The translations under genes were made by a program, and so were the position numbers. This document shows positions 1 to 8,195 of a stretch of DNA of 44,434 bases, one piece after another; position 1 is the first letter of the stretch, and the number at the start of each line of letters is the position of its first letter. This stretch comes from Lachnospiraceae bacterium (lineage in GTDB: Bacteria > Bacillota > Clostridia > Lachnospirales > Lachnospiraceae), in the NCBI GenBank assembly GCA_016284315.1, contig JAEEOO010000030.1, forward strand, positions 1 through 44,434, read 5' to 3'. Under the pieces are notes generated by a model. It was not told the origin of the DNA and did no database searches. It saw only the letters and a list, made by a program, of their open reading frames with translations.

Positions 1-2057
1 TCTTCGGTGTAAGCAGGGCAGGTCTTCTTGTAGATCTCGGATGCTCCCGTATCACGACCGACAACGGTCTCTGCGATAGATACCCAAGGGTTATTGTGGC
101 AGAAGATTCCGGCGTTCTCCTTGTATCCCGGGGGATATGAAGAAACCTCACCGAGTTCTTCGTGATAAACGGTATAAGCGGGCTGGAGGATCATAATACC
201 GTAATCGGTATCAAGTCTTTCCTTAACGGAGTCAAGTGCCTGAACAGCCTGGCCACTCTCAACACCAACACCTGCAAGTACGCAGAAGCCCTGGGGCTCG
301 ATGTAGATCTGACCTTCCTCACATTCTGCACCGCCGACTTTATTTCCGTATGAATCGTAAGCTCTTACGAACCACTTTCCATCCCAACCTGCATCTGAAA
401 GGAGAACCTTCTCCATCTCAGCAACTTCTTTAAGTGCTCTCTCTGCCTCGTCGTTCTTGCCCTGAAGCTTGCAAAGATCTGCATACTCACGACCGTACTT
501 AACGAACATACCACCGATGAATACTGACTCTGCAACGGGGCCTTCTGAAGGACCGAAGGTCTGGAAGGATTCGCCGGGCTGAGTTGAGTGGCAGTTGAGG
601 TTCAAGCAGTCATTCCAATCTGCACGTCCGATGAGAGGAAGCTTGTGAGGCCCCTTGTGATTAACAATGTAATCGAAGGATCTCTTAAGGTGCTCCATAA
701 GGGGCTGTGCAACTGACATATCATTATCGAAAGGAACGATCTCGTCAAGGATTGAAACATCGCCGGTCTCACGAACATATGCATTGGTACCTGCAATGAG
801 CCAAAGGGGATCGTCGTTGAATCCTGATCCGATGTCTGAGTTACCCTTCTTGGTAAGGGGCTGATACTGGTGATATGCGCTACCATCCTGGAACTGGGTA
901 GAAGCGATATCGATGATTCTCTGGCGGGCACGATCGGGGATAAGATGTACAAATCCGAGAAGGTCCTGACAAGAATCACGGAAGCCCATTCCACGTCCGA
1001 TACCTGACTCGTAGTAGGAAGCTGAACGTGACATATTAAAGGTAACCATGCACTGATACTGGTTCCAGATGTTGACCATGCGGTTAACCTTGTCGTTAGC
1101 TGATTCAACGGTGTACTTGGAAAGAAGACCATCCCAGTACTCGCAAAGTTCTGCAAATGCTGCATCAACCTTTGCATCGGTATCAAACTTAGCGATCATA
1201 GCCTCAGCAGGCTTCTTGTTGATAACCTGGTGTGACTCCCACTTCTGATCCTCGGGATTCTCTACATATCCAAGCAAGAAGATGTAGTTCTTGCTCTCGC
1301 CGGGAGCGAGGGTAACGTCAAGCTGGTGAGAAGCGATGGGACTCCATCCGCTTGCCATTGAGTTGGTGCACTTGCCGTTCTTAACTGCATCCGGCTTATC
1401 GGGTCCGTTGTAAGCGCCGAGGAAATCGTCACGGCTTGTATCGAAGCCTGCGATAGGAGCGTTTACATGGTAGATTGCGTAGTGATTACGTCTCTCACGG
1501 TACTCGGTCTTGTGGAAGATGGTTGATCCCTTAACTTCTACTTCACCGGTACTGAGGTTTCTCTGGAAGTTCTTCATATCGTCGTCTGCGTTCCAGAGAC
1601 ACCATTCTACATATGAGAATACTGAGAACTTCTTTTCAGCTGAAGACTCGTTGGTAAGGGTGAGTCTGCTGATCTCTACGTTATTATTAATAGGAACGAA
1701 GGAAAGGATATTAGCCTTTAAGCCGTTCTTGGTTCCCATGAATTTGCTGTATCCGATACCGTGACGGCACTCGTAAGAATCAAGCTCGGTCTTGGTAGGC
1801 TGCCAACCGGGGTTCCAAACGGTCTCTCCATCCTTAATATAGAAATACTTACCGTTTGTATCGGTGGGGCAATCGTTGTAACGATAGCGGGTTAATCTAA
1901 GGAGTTTTGCATCCTTATAGAAAGTATAACCTCCGCAAGTATTGGAGATAAGTGAGAAGAACTCGTTGCATCCAAGGTAGTTGATCCAGGGAAGGGGAGT
2001 CTTCGGGGTGGTGATGACGTATTCTTTAGCCTGATCGTCAAAATAACCGAACTTCAT
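1..2057 (-). CDS. Cellobiose phosphorylase, GH94 (3' end outside window)
   Basis: The translation of this minus-strand frame begins [20 protein letters not shown] and stays open to the window edge, giving 685 visible residues of a family that is usually about 810 long. The C-terminal part is therefore missing only because the window ends. GH94 enzymes split cellobiose with phosphate into glucose 1-phosphate and glucose in the cytoplasm, saving ATP. The motif [11 protein letters not shown] contains the family's general acid, Asp480 here. The N-terminal beta-sandwich features (TPWINYL-like start, WGW-rich middle, RYNDCPTD) also fit. There is no signal peptide. The start at 2057 is preceded by an AAGGAG ribosome site at 2065-2070. 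It is divergent from a LacI regulator and shares an operator with it. Cellobiose rather than chitobiose or cellodextrin specificity is inferred from overall resemblance; family assignment is firm. Confidence 0.93.
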   Translation of the reverse strand, partial: MKFGYFDDQAKEYVITTPKTPLPWINYLGCNEFFSLISNTCGGYTFYKDAKLLRLTRYRYNDCPTDTNGKYFYIKDGETVWNPGWQPTKTELDSYECRHGIGYSKFMGTKNGLKANILSFVPINNNVEISRLTLTNESSAEKKFSVFSYVEWCLWNADDDMKNFQRNLSTGEVEVKGSTIFHKTEYRERRNHYAIYHVNAPIAGFDTSRDDFLGAYNGPDKPDAVKNGKCTNSMASGWSPIASHQLDVTLAPGESKNYIFLLGYVENPEDQKWESHQVINKKPAEAMIAKFDTDAKVDAAFAELCEYWDGLLSKYTVESANDKVNRMVNIWNQYQCMVTFNMSRSASYYESGIGRGMGFRDSCQDLLGFVHLIPDRARQRIIDIASTQFQDGSAYHQYQPLTKKGNSDIGSGFNDDPLWLIAGTNAYVRETGDVSILDEIVPFDNDMSVAQPLMEHLKRSFDYIVNHKGPHKLPLIGRADWNDCLNLNCHSTQPGESFQTFGPSEGPVAESVFIGGMFVKYGREYADLCKLQGKNDEAERALKEVAEMEKVLLSDAGWDGKWFVRAYDSYGNKVGGAECEEGQIYIEPQGFCVLAGVGVESGQAVQALDSVKERLDTDYGIMILQPAYTVYHEELGEVSSYPPGYKENAGIFCHNNPWVSIAETVVGRDTGASEIYKKTCPAYTE

Positions 2058-2107
2058 GTTTTTTCTCCTTATATAATATAGATTGATTGTTTACGGGTTA
2101 ATAAGTC

Positions 2108-2124
2108 CTTAAACGTTTTCGTAA
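2108..2124 (-). promoter_or_regulatory. LacI-family operator at the GH94 promoter
   Basis: On the minus strand this reads TTACGAAAACGTTTAAG, directly downstream of the -10 box of the phosphorylase gene. It matches the site at 2449-2465 in 16 of 17 positions, and both sit in the same place relative to their -10 boxes. The central ACG/CGT elements are typical of LacI-family sites. The neighbouring LacI protein is the obvious candidate binder (inference). Confidence 0.65.
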
Positions 2125-2127
2125 ACG

Positions 2128-2156
2128 ATTATATATAATAAAAAAGAAAAAATCAA
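2128..2156 (-). promoter_or_regulatory. Sigma-A-type promoter of the GH94 gene
   Basis: Read on the minus strand there is a TTGATT -35 box (2156-2151), a 17-base spacer and a perfect TATAAT -10 box (2133-2128). The predicted start point, near 2121, falls inside the operator at 2108-2124, so repressor binding would block initiation or early elongation. Confidence 0.7.
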
Positions 2157-2214
2157 TCTCAATTTATTGTGCAAATCCTTATAAAAACGGAATATTTCGT
2201 AATCTATTTTCAGA

Positions 2215-2226
2215 GCAAACGGTTGC
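2215..2226. promoter_or_regulatory. Possible third LacI/CcpA-type site in the divergent intergenic region
   Basis: GCAAACGGTTGC has perfect GCAA/TTGC arms around a central CG, the general form of LacI/GalR and cre sites. It lies between the two divergent promoters, about 190 bases upstream of the lacI -35 box. It could be a cre-like site or an auxiliary operator; it differs in sequence from the two 17-bp operators. Confidence 0.4.
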
Positions 2227-2415
2227 GCAAGAAACAGTGTAATCTCTTACACTTCATTAACGAAAGTTTCGCAAATCCATGATAATACAACATTTCGACG
2301 TTTTAGCCCTGCAATAATTTCGTAACATATACGGTTAATGTGTACAAAATAGCCCTCGGATTGTTGTGAAAAAGCACAAAGTTGTAAAAAATGTATAAAT
2401 TTTCTAAAATATAGT

Positions 2416-2444
2416 TTGCAAATTGAAAAGAATAGCGTTATATT
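2416..2444 (+). promoter_or_regulatory. Promoter of the LacI-family regulator gene
   Basis: TTGCAA (2416-2421), a 17-base spacer and TATATT (2439-2444). The predicted start near 2451 lies within the operator at 2449-2465, which implies autoregulation. Confidence 0.65.
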
Positions 2445-2448
2445 GAAA

Positions 2449-2465
2449 TTACGAAAACGATTAAG
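2449..2465 (+). promoter_or_regulatory. LacI-family operator at the regulator's own promoter
   Basis: TTACGAAAACGATTAAG begins four bases after the -10 box of the regulator gene. It is the plus-strand counterpart of the site in front of the phosphorylase gene, with one mismatch in 17. The rest of the two promoter regions is not alike, so the shared block is unlikely to be chance. Confidence 0.65.
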
Positions 2466-2483
2466 TGGATATGGAACAGTGCT

Positions 2484-3497
2484 ATGGCTTCTTTAAAAGA
2501 CATATCCCGCCAGTGCGGGGTGTCGGTAGCCACAGTCAGTAAGGCTCTGAACAATCATACAGACATTAGCGAAGAAACCAGAGAACGGGTCAGAAAGGCT
2601 GCGAAGGAATTAGGATATTCGCCAAACTTCTCTGCAAGAGCACTAAAGACAAACAAAACTCACGGAATTGGAGTGCTGTTTGTCGATGAAGCGCGCAGTG
2701 GACTTACCCATGACTATTTCGCCGGAGTGCTGGACAGTTTTAAGAGTACGGTTGAGGATAAGGGCTACGACATAACCTTTATCAACTGCAGTAAAAAGCA
2801 GCCCAATCGGATGACTTTTTTAGAGCATGTTCGGTACCACGGATTCGATGGGGTTGTCATCGCCTGTATCGATTTCAACGCTCCCGAAGTTGCGGAGCTT
2901 GTCCAGAGCGAAATACCGGTTGTGACGATCGACCACTTATTTAACAACAAAATAGCGATCATGTCCGACAACATTACCGGCATGACAGAGCTCACCCAGT
3001 ATTGCATATCAAAGGGTCACAAAAAGATCGCTTATGTGCACGGAGAGCCATCAACGGTAACCACCGCCCGCCTTACAGGATTCTATAGGGCAACGGATAA
3101 AAAGGGAATCACGATTCCCGATGAGTATGTTGTCGAGACTAAATACAGAGATACAAAGGGTACATATGAAGAGACACTAAATCTTCTTAAGTTAAAGGAT
3201 CGCCCCACATGCATCCTTTACCCCGATGACTTCTCGGCACTTGGCGGAATGAATGCCATCAGAGAGATGGGACTGAAGATTCCAGAAGATATCTCCGTAG
3301 CGGGATATGACGGGATCAACGCAGTTTCAAATCTCGAACCTCAGCTTACCACCATCGTCCAGGCAACGGATCAGATAGGCGAAAGAGCAGCGAAAAAGCT
3401 CATAAGCCTTATTGAAAAGCCCAAGACAACCATCATTGAACAGGTTGTTATCCCTGGCCACCTGAGAGAAGGCAAGACGATCGCAGACATAAACTGA
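2484..3497 (+). CDS. LacI-family transcriptional regulator
   Basis: This 337-residue protein has a helix-turn-helix at residues 1-55 (LKDISRQCGVSVATVSKALN, then the hinge region ELGYSPNFSARAL). A sugar-binding periplasmic-binding-protein-like domain follows from about residue 60 to the end (GIGVLF, DGVVIACID, SVAGYDGI). The length is normal for the family. It probably represses the divergent GH94 gene and itself, and perhaps the downstream transporter, until a cello-oligosaccharide or its product binds; the effector is an inference. The ribosome site is weak (AACAG only), so expression is probably low. The gene is followed after 63 bases by the permease gene. A TATAAT at 3511-3516 could start a separate transporter transcript, but it has no good -35 box. 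Confidence 0.92.
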   Translation: MASLKDISRQCGVSVATVSKALNNHTDISEETRERVRKAAKELGYSPNFSARALKTNKTHGIGVLFVDEARSGLTHDYFAGVLDSFKSTVEDKGYDITFINCSKKQPNRMTFLEHVRYHGFDGVVIACIDFNAPEVAELVQSEIPVVTIDHLFNNKIAIMSDNITGMTELTQYCISKGHKKIAYVHGEPSTVTTARLTGFYRATDKKGITIPDEYVVETKYRDTKGTYEETLNLLKLKDRPTCILYPDDFSALGGMNAIREMGLKIPEDISVAGYDGINAVSNLEPQLTTIVQATDQIGERAAKKLISLIEKPKTTIIEQVVIPGHLREGKTIADIN

Positions 3498-3560
3498 GAA
3501 TAATATCTACTATAATTAAGAAAGACATTTTTGCACGAGCATAAATGATGGAGGGATAAG

Positions 3561-4475
3561 ATGAATAGATTCGGCTACTTCATAAAGAATACTTGGAAGC
3601 ACAGAGCGCACGTTATCATGGCTCTTCCCGTTTTCATTATTCTTTTACTTTTTGCCTACATTCCCATGGGCGGACTTGTAATGGCATTCAAGAAATTTGA
3701 CTATAATTTGGGAATCTGGGGAAGCCCCTTCATCGGACTTGACAACTTCAAGTTCCTCATCGCTTCTAAGCAGACATTCCTTGAGATGACGAAGAATACT
3801 CTTATGTATTACGTTATTTTCACTGCCCTCGGAACTTTCCTTAACGTTGCACTTGCAATCGCTATTGACCAGTTCATAATCAAACAGGCAGCTAAAGTAA
3901 TGCAGACATTGATGATCATCCCCGTATTCATTTCTTATGCGGCAGTACAGTTCATCGTATTTGCATTCTTAAATGGTGATACCGGTATCATCGCTCACTT
4001 AACAGGAGTTAACTACAAGTTCTACTCCAACGCTCAGTACTGGCCCGCAGTACTTACGGTAGTTAAGATCTGGAACAGCGTAGGATACGGATCAGTTCTT
4101 TACATGTCAGTCCTTGCAGGTATCGATCAGGAGCTTTATGAAGCAGCTGAGATCGACGGTGCAAACAGATGGCAGAAGATCTTCCACATCACCATTCCTT
4201 CACTTATCCCTATGATCACCGTTATGCTCCTTCTTTCAGTCGGTGGTATCATGAGATCAGACACAGGTCTTTTCTATCAGGTAACACGTAACGTCGGAGG
4301 ACTTTACAAGACCACACAGGTTATCGACTCCTACGTTCTGAATGCGATCTTCAAGAACTCGAACTTCGGTTATGTTGCTGCGGCAACCCTGTTCCAGTCG
4401 GTTATCGGTTTGATCATGATGCTTGTAGCCAATGGCATTGTCCGGAAAGTAGAACCGGACGGAGCATTGTTCTAA
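3561..4475 (+). CDS. Sugar ABC transporter permease (LplB type)
   Basis: This 304-residue polytopic membrane protein has six predicted helices. Its cytoplasmic coupling motif, EAAEIDGANRWQKIFHITIP, is the EAA loop that contacts the ATPase in binding-protein-dependent importers. The N-terminal part (LPVFIILLLFAYIPMGGLVMAFKKF) resembles permeases of the LplB group that work with large DUF3502-type binding proteins. A GGAGGG ribosome site lies at 3550-3555. The next gene begins 19 bases downstream, so the two permeases are co-transcribed. Together with the binding protein at 5501 they form an importer, and the neighbouring phosphorylase suggests a beta-glucan oligosaccharide substrate (inference). 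No ATPase gene is present in the cluster. Confidence 0.9.
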   Translation: MNRFGYFIKNTWKHRAHVIMALPVFIILLLFAYIPMGGLVMAFKKFDYNLGIWGSPFIGLDNFKFLIASKQTFLEMTKNTLMYYVIFTALGTFLNVALAIAIDQFIIKQAAKVMQTLMIIPVFISYAAVQFIVFAFLNGDTGIIAHLTGVNYKFYSNAQYWPAVLTVVKIWNSVGYGSVLYMSVLAGIDQELYEAAEIDGANRWQKIFHITIPSLIPMITVMLLLSVGGIMRSDTGLFYQVTRNVGGLYKTTQVIDSYVLNAIFKNSNFGYVAAATLFQSVIGLIMMLVANGIVRKVEPDGALF

Positions 4476-4494
4476 GAGGGAGGAGAGAAGAAAA

Positions 4495-5421
4495 ATGGCA
4501 AAGAAAAATTTGGACCTTGCTCCTTCAGGCAAGAAACAGAAGTTTACAGTTGGTCAGTTCTTTTTAGGACTCATCTTACTTATTTACACATTGTTTTGCT
4601 TTTTACCCGTTGTTCTCGTTGTAGTAAGTGCATTTACCGATGAGAAAACACTTATCCAGAACGGATTCAGCCTCTTCCCCAAGAAGTGGTCACTGGTTGG
4701 TATGAATGCGGTTCTCAAGTATGGTAAGCAGTTGGCTATCTCCTATGGTGTAACCATTGGAATCACCGTCGCCGGTGTTGTGGTTGGACTTTTCACCATG
4801 AGCCTTTTCGCTTATGCCATCAGCCGCAGGGACTTCCAGTTTAGAAAGTTCCTTAATGTATTCCTTATCATACCCATGCTCTTCTCAGGAGGACAGCTTT
4901 CCTGCTACATTATCTACACTTCAATGTATGGACTTAAGGATACATTCGCACTTCTTGTACTTCCTATCTGCGTAAGTACAATGAATGTAGTCATCCTTAG
5001 AACATATATTGCAAACAGTATTCCTGAAGAACTTATGGAAGCAGCTAAGATCGACGGCGCCGGTGAGTACCGTACCTTCTTCCAGATCACATTCCCTCTT
5101 CTTAAACCCTCACTGGCAGCAGTAGGATTTATGATGGCGACAATGTACTGGAACGAGTGGCAGAACGCACTTCTTTACATCACCAGTGATAAGAAGAAGC
5201 CCCTTCAGCTCCTTCTCGTAAGTATTCAGAAGAGTATTGAGTTCCTTCTTAACAACACCAACGTGCCTTCATCCGTTAAGGCAGCCATGGGTGGAACAAT
5301 TCCTCAGTACTCATCAACAATGGCAACAGTGCTTGTCGTTGTAGGCCCTATCGTTATTGTATATCCTTTCTTCCAGAAGTACTTCGTAAAAGGACTTACA
5401 GTAGGATCTGTAAAGGGTTAA
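4495..5421 (+). CDS. Sugar ABC transporter permease (YtcP type)
   Basis: This is a 308-residue partner permease with six predicted membrane segments. The EAA loop reads EELMEAAKIDGAGEYRTFFQ, and the C-terminus ends in the typical FVKGLTVGSVKG. The N-terminus before the first helix is longer and more basic than in the partner. A GGGAGGAGAG ribosome site precedes the ATG. It is expected to pair with the product at 3561 to form the membrane channel. The 79-base gap to the binding-protein gene contains no convincing promoter, so the three genes probably form one transcript. Confidence 0.9.
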   Translation: MAKKNLDLAPSGKKQKFTVGQFFLGLILLIYTLFCFLPVVLVVVSAFTDEKTLIQNGFSLFPKKWSLVGMNAVLKYGKQLAISYGVTIGITVAGVVVGLFTMSLFAYAISRRDFQFRKFLNVFLIIPMLFSGGQLSCYIIYTSMYGLKDTFALLVLPICVSTMNVVILRTYIANSIPEELMEAAKIDGAGEYRTFFQITFPLLKPSLAAVGFMMATMYWNEWQNALLYITSDKKKPLQLLLVSIQKSIEFLLNNTNVPSSVKAAMGGTIPQYSSTMATVLVVVGPIVIVYPFFQKYFVKGLTVGSVKG

Positions 5422-5500
5422 GGGAACTTATCTATTAATTTGATATCACAGTCGCATAGTGCGGCTTGTAGATATAGAAGACCAAAGGGAGGTTTTATTA

Positions 5501-7030
5501 ATGAAAAAAAGAGTTTTTTCAGTATTGCTCGTAGCAGCAATGGCAGCAAGCATGCTTGCTGGATGTACTCAGACAACTGAGACAACAACCGGTGGCGACA
5601 CTACAACAACCACCACAACTACTACCTCTGATGGCGGATCAACCGCTACCACCGGTGACCTCGTTACCGTAAGAGTAATGAGAGACTGCTTCAACCTTGG
5701 CGCAACCTCAGAAGAGAGAACCAAGGAAGTACAGGATGCAATCAATGCTTACATCGCAGACAAGATCGGTGTTCAGATCGAGCTTACCGACATCGACAAC
5801 GGATCTTATGCTGATAAGGCAAACCTTGCAATCGCTAACAAGGAAGTTGACCTTCTTTGGACTGCAGCTTGGATGGGAACCGTAGGAACTAAGGATCTCT
5901 TCAGAGCAAACGCAGCTAAGGATATCACCGATCTCCTTCCCGGAACCGATCTTTACAACTCAATGGATGCTAATACTTGGGAAGCTACCAAGTACGATGG
6001 AAAGAACTACTTCATCCCTGTTTACAAGGATAACGTAGAAGGATACAACTTCATGTTCCGTACCGCTTTCCTCGATGAGGCAGGTCTTGATGTTTCTAAC
6101 GTAAAGAGCCTTGCAGATCTTGAGCCCGTTCTTGCAGCAGCTAAGGACGCTGGTCTTAAGTATCCCTTCCTTACTCAGAAGACCGCAATGTTCTATCGTT
6201 GGTACATTGACAGCTTCGATTTCTTCACCGGTGACTCTTCATCTGACTGGGTTGCTGTTGACAGAGACACCAACGAAGTTGTTAACACCATCGCTACCGA
6301 TGAGTACAAAGAGTTCGTAACCCTTATGGCTAAGTGGTCAGACGCCGGATACATCTCAGAGGAAGAGGCTCAGAAGGCTACTTCAGAGCAGGCTACTTCT
6401 TCACAGGATTGGGCAGTATCATGGTGGACTGATATCCCTAACAACGGCGAAGCTAAGGGACGTTATAGCCAGGATGTAACCATGGTTAAGGCTTCTAAGA
6501 ACTATCTCCACACTGATTCAGCTCTTGGATCATGCTACGCAATCGCTGCATCTGCAAGCGACGAGGCTACCCAGGGCGCAATCAAGTTCATGGGACTTCT
6601 TTACACTGATAAGAAGCTTGCTGATATGTACACCTTCGGTATTGAGGGAACTGACTTCAACTACGATGCAAACGGATATGTTGCAAAGGTTGCTGATGCT
6701 ACTTACAACCACTCAATGTGGGAGTCTGCAAACGCTACCGTAGTTACCTGCGAAGCAGAGAACCCTTACACTCCTGAAATGTACAAAGAGTTCAACGAGA
6801 GCGCTGTAATCTCTTGTGCAAACGGATTCCAGTTCGACAAGACCCCTGTAGAAGACAAGTATGCTGCATGCCAGAACGTATTTGAGCAGTATGGCTTCAT
6901 GCTTGAGAACGGTGGTGTTGCAGAGGCTGACGTTGAGTCTACCCTTGCTGCATACCAGGCAGCTCTTGACGAGGCAGGATTCCAGGATGTACTTGCTGAG
7001 TTCCAGAGCCAGTATGACGCTTGGAAGTAA
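5501..7030 (+). CDS. Sugar-binding lipoprotein with C-terminal DUF3502-like region
   Basis: This 509-residue protein has a lipoprotein signal peptide (MKKRVFSVLLVAAMAASM, lipobox LAGC) followed by a Thr/Gly-rich linker with a run of nine Thr. The extracellular solute-binding fold comes next. The end (YQAALDEAGFQDVLAEFQSQ) resembles the DUF3502 tail of binding proteins that serve LplB/YtcP permeases. The ATG at 5501 is chosen over an upstream in-frame GTG at 5459 because GGGAGG lies just before it and the signal peptide starts there. Codon use is strongly restricted, a sign of high expression. A strong terminator follows. It would be anchored outside the cell membrane and deliver oligosaccharides to the two permeases; the substrate is an inference from the neighbouring phosphorylase. 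Confidence 0.92.
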   Translation: MKKRVFSVLLVAAMAASMLAGCTQTTETTTGGDTTTTTTTTTSDGGSTATTGDLVTVRVMRDCFNLGATSEERTKEVQDAINAYIADKIGVQIELTDIDNGSYADKANLAIANKEVDLLWTAAWMGTVGTKDLFRANAAKDITDLLPGTDLYNSMDANTWEATKYDGKNYFIPVYKDNVEGYNFMFRTAFLDEAGLDVSNVKSLADLEPVLAAAKDAGLKYPFLTQKTAMFYRWYIDSFDFFTGDSSSDWVAVDRDTNEVVNTIATDEYKEFVTLMAKWSDAGYISEEEAQKATSEQATSSQDWAVSWWTDIPNNGEAKGRYSQDVTMVKASKNYLHTDSALGSCYAIAASASDEATQGAIKFMGLLYTDKKLADMYTFGIEGTDFNYDANGYVAKVADATYNHSMWESANATVVTCEAENPYTPEMYKEFNESAVISCANGFQFDKTPVEDKYAACQNVFEQYGFMLENGGVAEADVESTLAAYQAALDEAGFQDVLAEFQSQYDAWK

Positions 7031-7075
7031 GTTTTAGTTCTAACTAAAAAACTTCTATAGTACAACAAAAAATAT

Positions 7076-7110
7076 CCCCTCAGTCGGGTAACCGGCTGAG
7101 GGGTTTTTTT
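7076..7110 (+). terminator. Strong intrinsic terminator, probably bidirectional
   Basis: CCCCTCAG (7076-7083) pairs perfectly with CTGAGGGG (7096-7103), with an inner CGG/CCG pair, and is followed by seven T. On the minus strand the same stem is followed by ATATTTTTTG, so it could also stop transcription from the convergent AraC gene. Confidence 0.9.
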
Positions 7111-7141
7111 AACAAGAAAGTAACACTTTCTTGTTAAAAAA
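7105..7141. repeat. 16-bp-arm perfect inverted repeat overlapping the terminator T-run
   Basis: TTTTTTAACAAGAAAG is followed by the five-base loop TAACA and then the exact reverse complement. The left arm uses the T-run of the preceding terminator. No T-run follows on either strand, so it is not itself a classical terminator. Confidence 0.75.
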
Positions 7142-7229
7142 CGCTCCGCGAGGATGCGACTCGTGCGGATGTGTAGATTGTTGCTTCGCAACACCGCACT
7201 CGCGCGAGCGTATCGCGGAACGATACGCT
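7140..7229. repeat. Nested GC-rich palindromic element
   Basis: Several nested inverted repeats lie in about 90 bases. TGTTGC/GCAACA (7179-7193) is inside GTGCGG/CCGCAC (7163-7168, 7194-7199). That pair is inside GCGA/TCGC and CGCTC/GAGCG (7142-7146, 7206-7210). A second hairpin, AGCGTATCG/CGATACGCT, spans 7207-7229. The block is visibly more GC-rich than the surrounding spacer. It looks like an extragenic palindromic (REP- or MITE-like) unit, but no second copy is visible in this window. Confidence 0.6.
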
Positions 7230-7242
7230 ATTGTACAAGTTA

Positions 7243-8163
7243 CTACAGTACTACGGGAAGAGCATTTTCTCTTCTGTACTCAAGAGGGGTGCAGCCTGTA
7301 GCTGCTCTGAAGCATTCACCGAAGTAGCTGGGGCTTGAGAAGCCTGTTTCGTAACTGATATCGGTAATGGAAAGATCGCTGGTCTTTAAAAGGTCCATGC
7401 TCTGCTCGATACGATAATCTCTCAGGAACTCAAAAGGAGTTCTGTTAACGTAGGTTGAGAAAAGCTTGGTGCACATGGTCTTTCCGACGCATCCTGCGCT
7501 GCTTATATCATCAAGAGAGATCTTTTCCTGATAATGCTGCTGTATAAAGGAGATCATCTCTTTTAATGTGTTGAGGTGATGATTGGACTTGATATGTTCA
7601 ATTACAGTGCTCTTGCCCTGACGGTAAATATTTACCCAAACGGAGAAGAAGAGCATCTGGATCTTAAGCTCTGATTCTTCCTCCTCGGTTGCGAAATACA
7701 TCTTCTCAACGTCAGTAAGGATCTCTTTCTGCCAGTCAACGCTTTCATCAAGGAACATATACTTAAGGGATGAGTTCCTGATGATGGGCTCTATGTATTG
7801 CCTGTCCACGTGCTTTGACGCACAAAGGAGCATAGGGTGAAGAATGACACAATAAAAGTCGCAGGAGTCATCACCATTGGCACTTCCCACATGAAGTTTT
7901 CTTGAGTTGATAAAGAGTCCCTGGCCTGCATGAAGAGTGACCGGAGTTCCCTCTACGGTGTATATAAGGCTTCCCTTTGTGCAATAGATGAATTCCACTT
8001 CGTCATGCCAGTGATCTGTGACGCAAAAAGGGTACATTTCCGGGTATGAATTCTTTTTAATATCTGAGAAAAAACCGGGTGTCTTGTAGAGAAAAATCTG
8101 GGATCCGTCTTCCGCCACACTGCAGTGTCTGGGAGCCTGGGATTTGTTCTTGTTAAAATCCAT
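7243..8163 (-). CDS. AraC-family regulator with N-terminal cupin
   Basis: This 306-residue protein has a cupin-like sensing domain at about residues 45-130 (FCVTDHWHDEVEFIYCTKGS, then GTPVTLHAGQGLFINSRKLH). The C-terminal AraC DNA-binding domain runs from about residue 205, with two helix-turn-helix motifs; the second is DISYETGFSSPSYFGECFRAATGCTPLEYR. Proteins of this form usually control sugar uptake or hydrolase genes in Firmicutes. GGAAGG lies just upstream of the ATG. It follows the MATE gene by 32 bases on the same strand and is probably co-transcribed. It may regulate that exporter or a distant sugar locus; nothing in the sequence decides this. Confidence 0.9.
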   Translation of the reverse strand: MDFNKNKSQAPRHCSVAEDGSQIFLYKTPGFFSDIKKNSYPEMYPFCVTDHWHDEVEFIYCTKGSLIYTVEGTPVTLHAGQGLFINSRKLHVGSANGDDSCDFYCVILHPMLLCASKHVDRQYIEPIIRNSSLKYMFLDESVDWQKEILTDVEKMYFATEEEESELKIQMLFFSVWVNIYRQGKSTVIEHIKSNHHLNTLKEMISFIQQHYQEKISLDDISSAGCVGKTMCTKLFSTYVNRTPFEFLRDYRIEQSMDLLKTSDLSITDISYETGFSSPSYFGECFRAATGCTPLEYRRENALPVVL

Positions 8164-8195
8164 ATCGTTGCCTTCCTATATTTTTGATATTTAAA

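Noticed and set aside
602-1186. Minus-strand open frame of 194 codons
   Set aside because: It is out of frame with the GH94 coding sequence, which clearly occupies the same strand and region with catalytic motifs.
5585-5640. Repetitive ACA/ACC stretch as a tandem repeat
   Set aside because: It encodes the Thr-rich linker of a lipoprotein, a normal feature after a lipobox.
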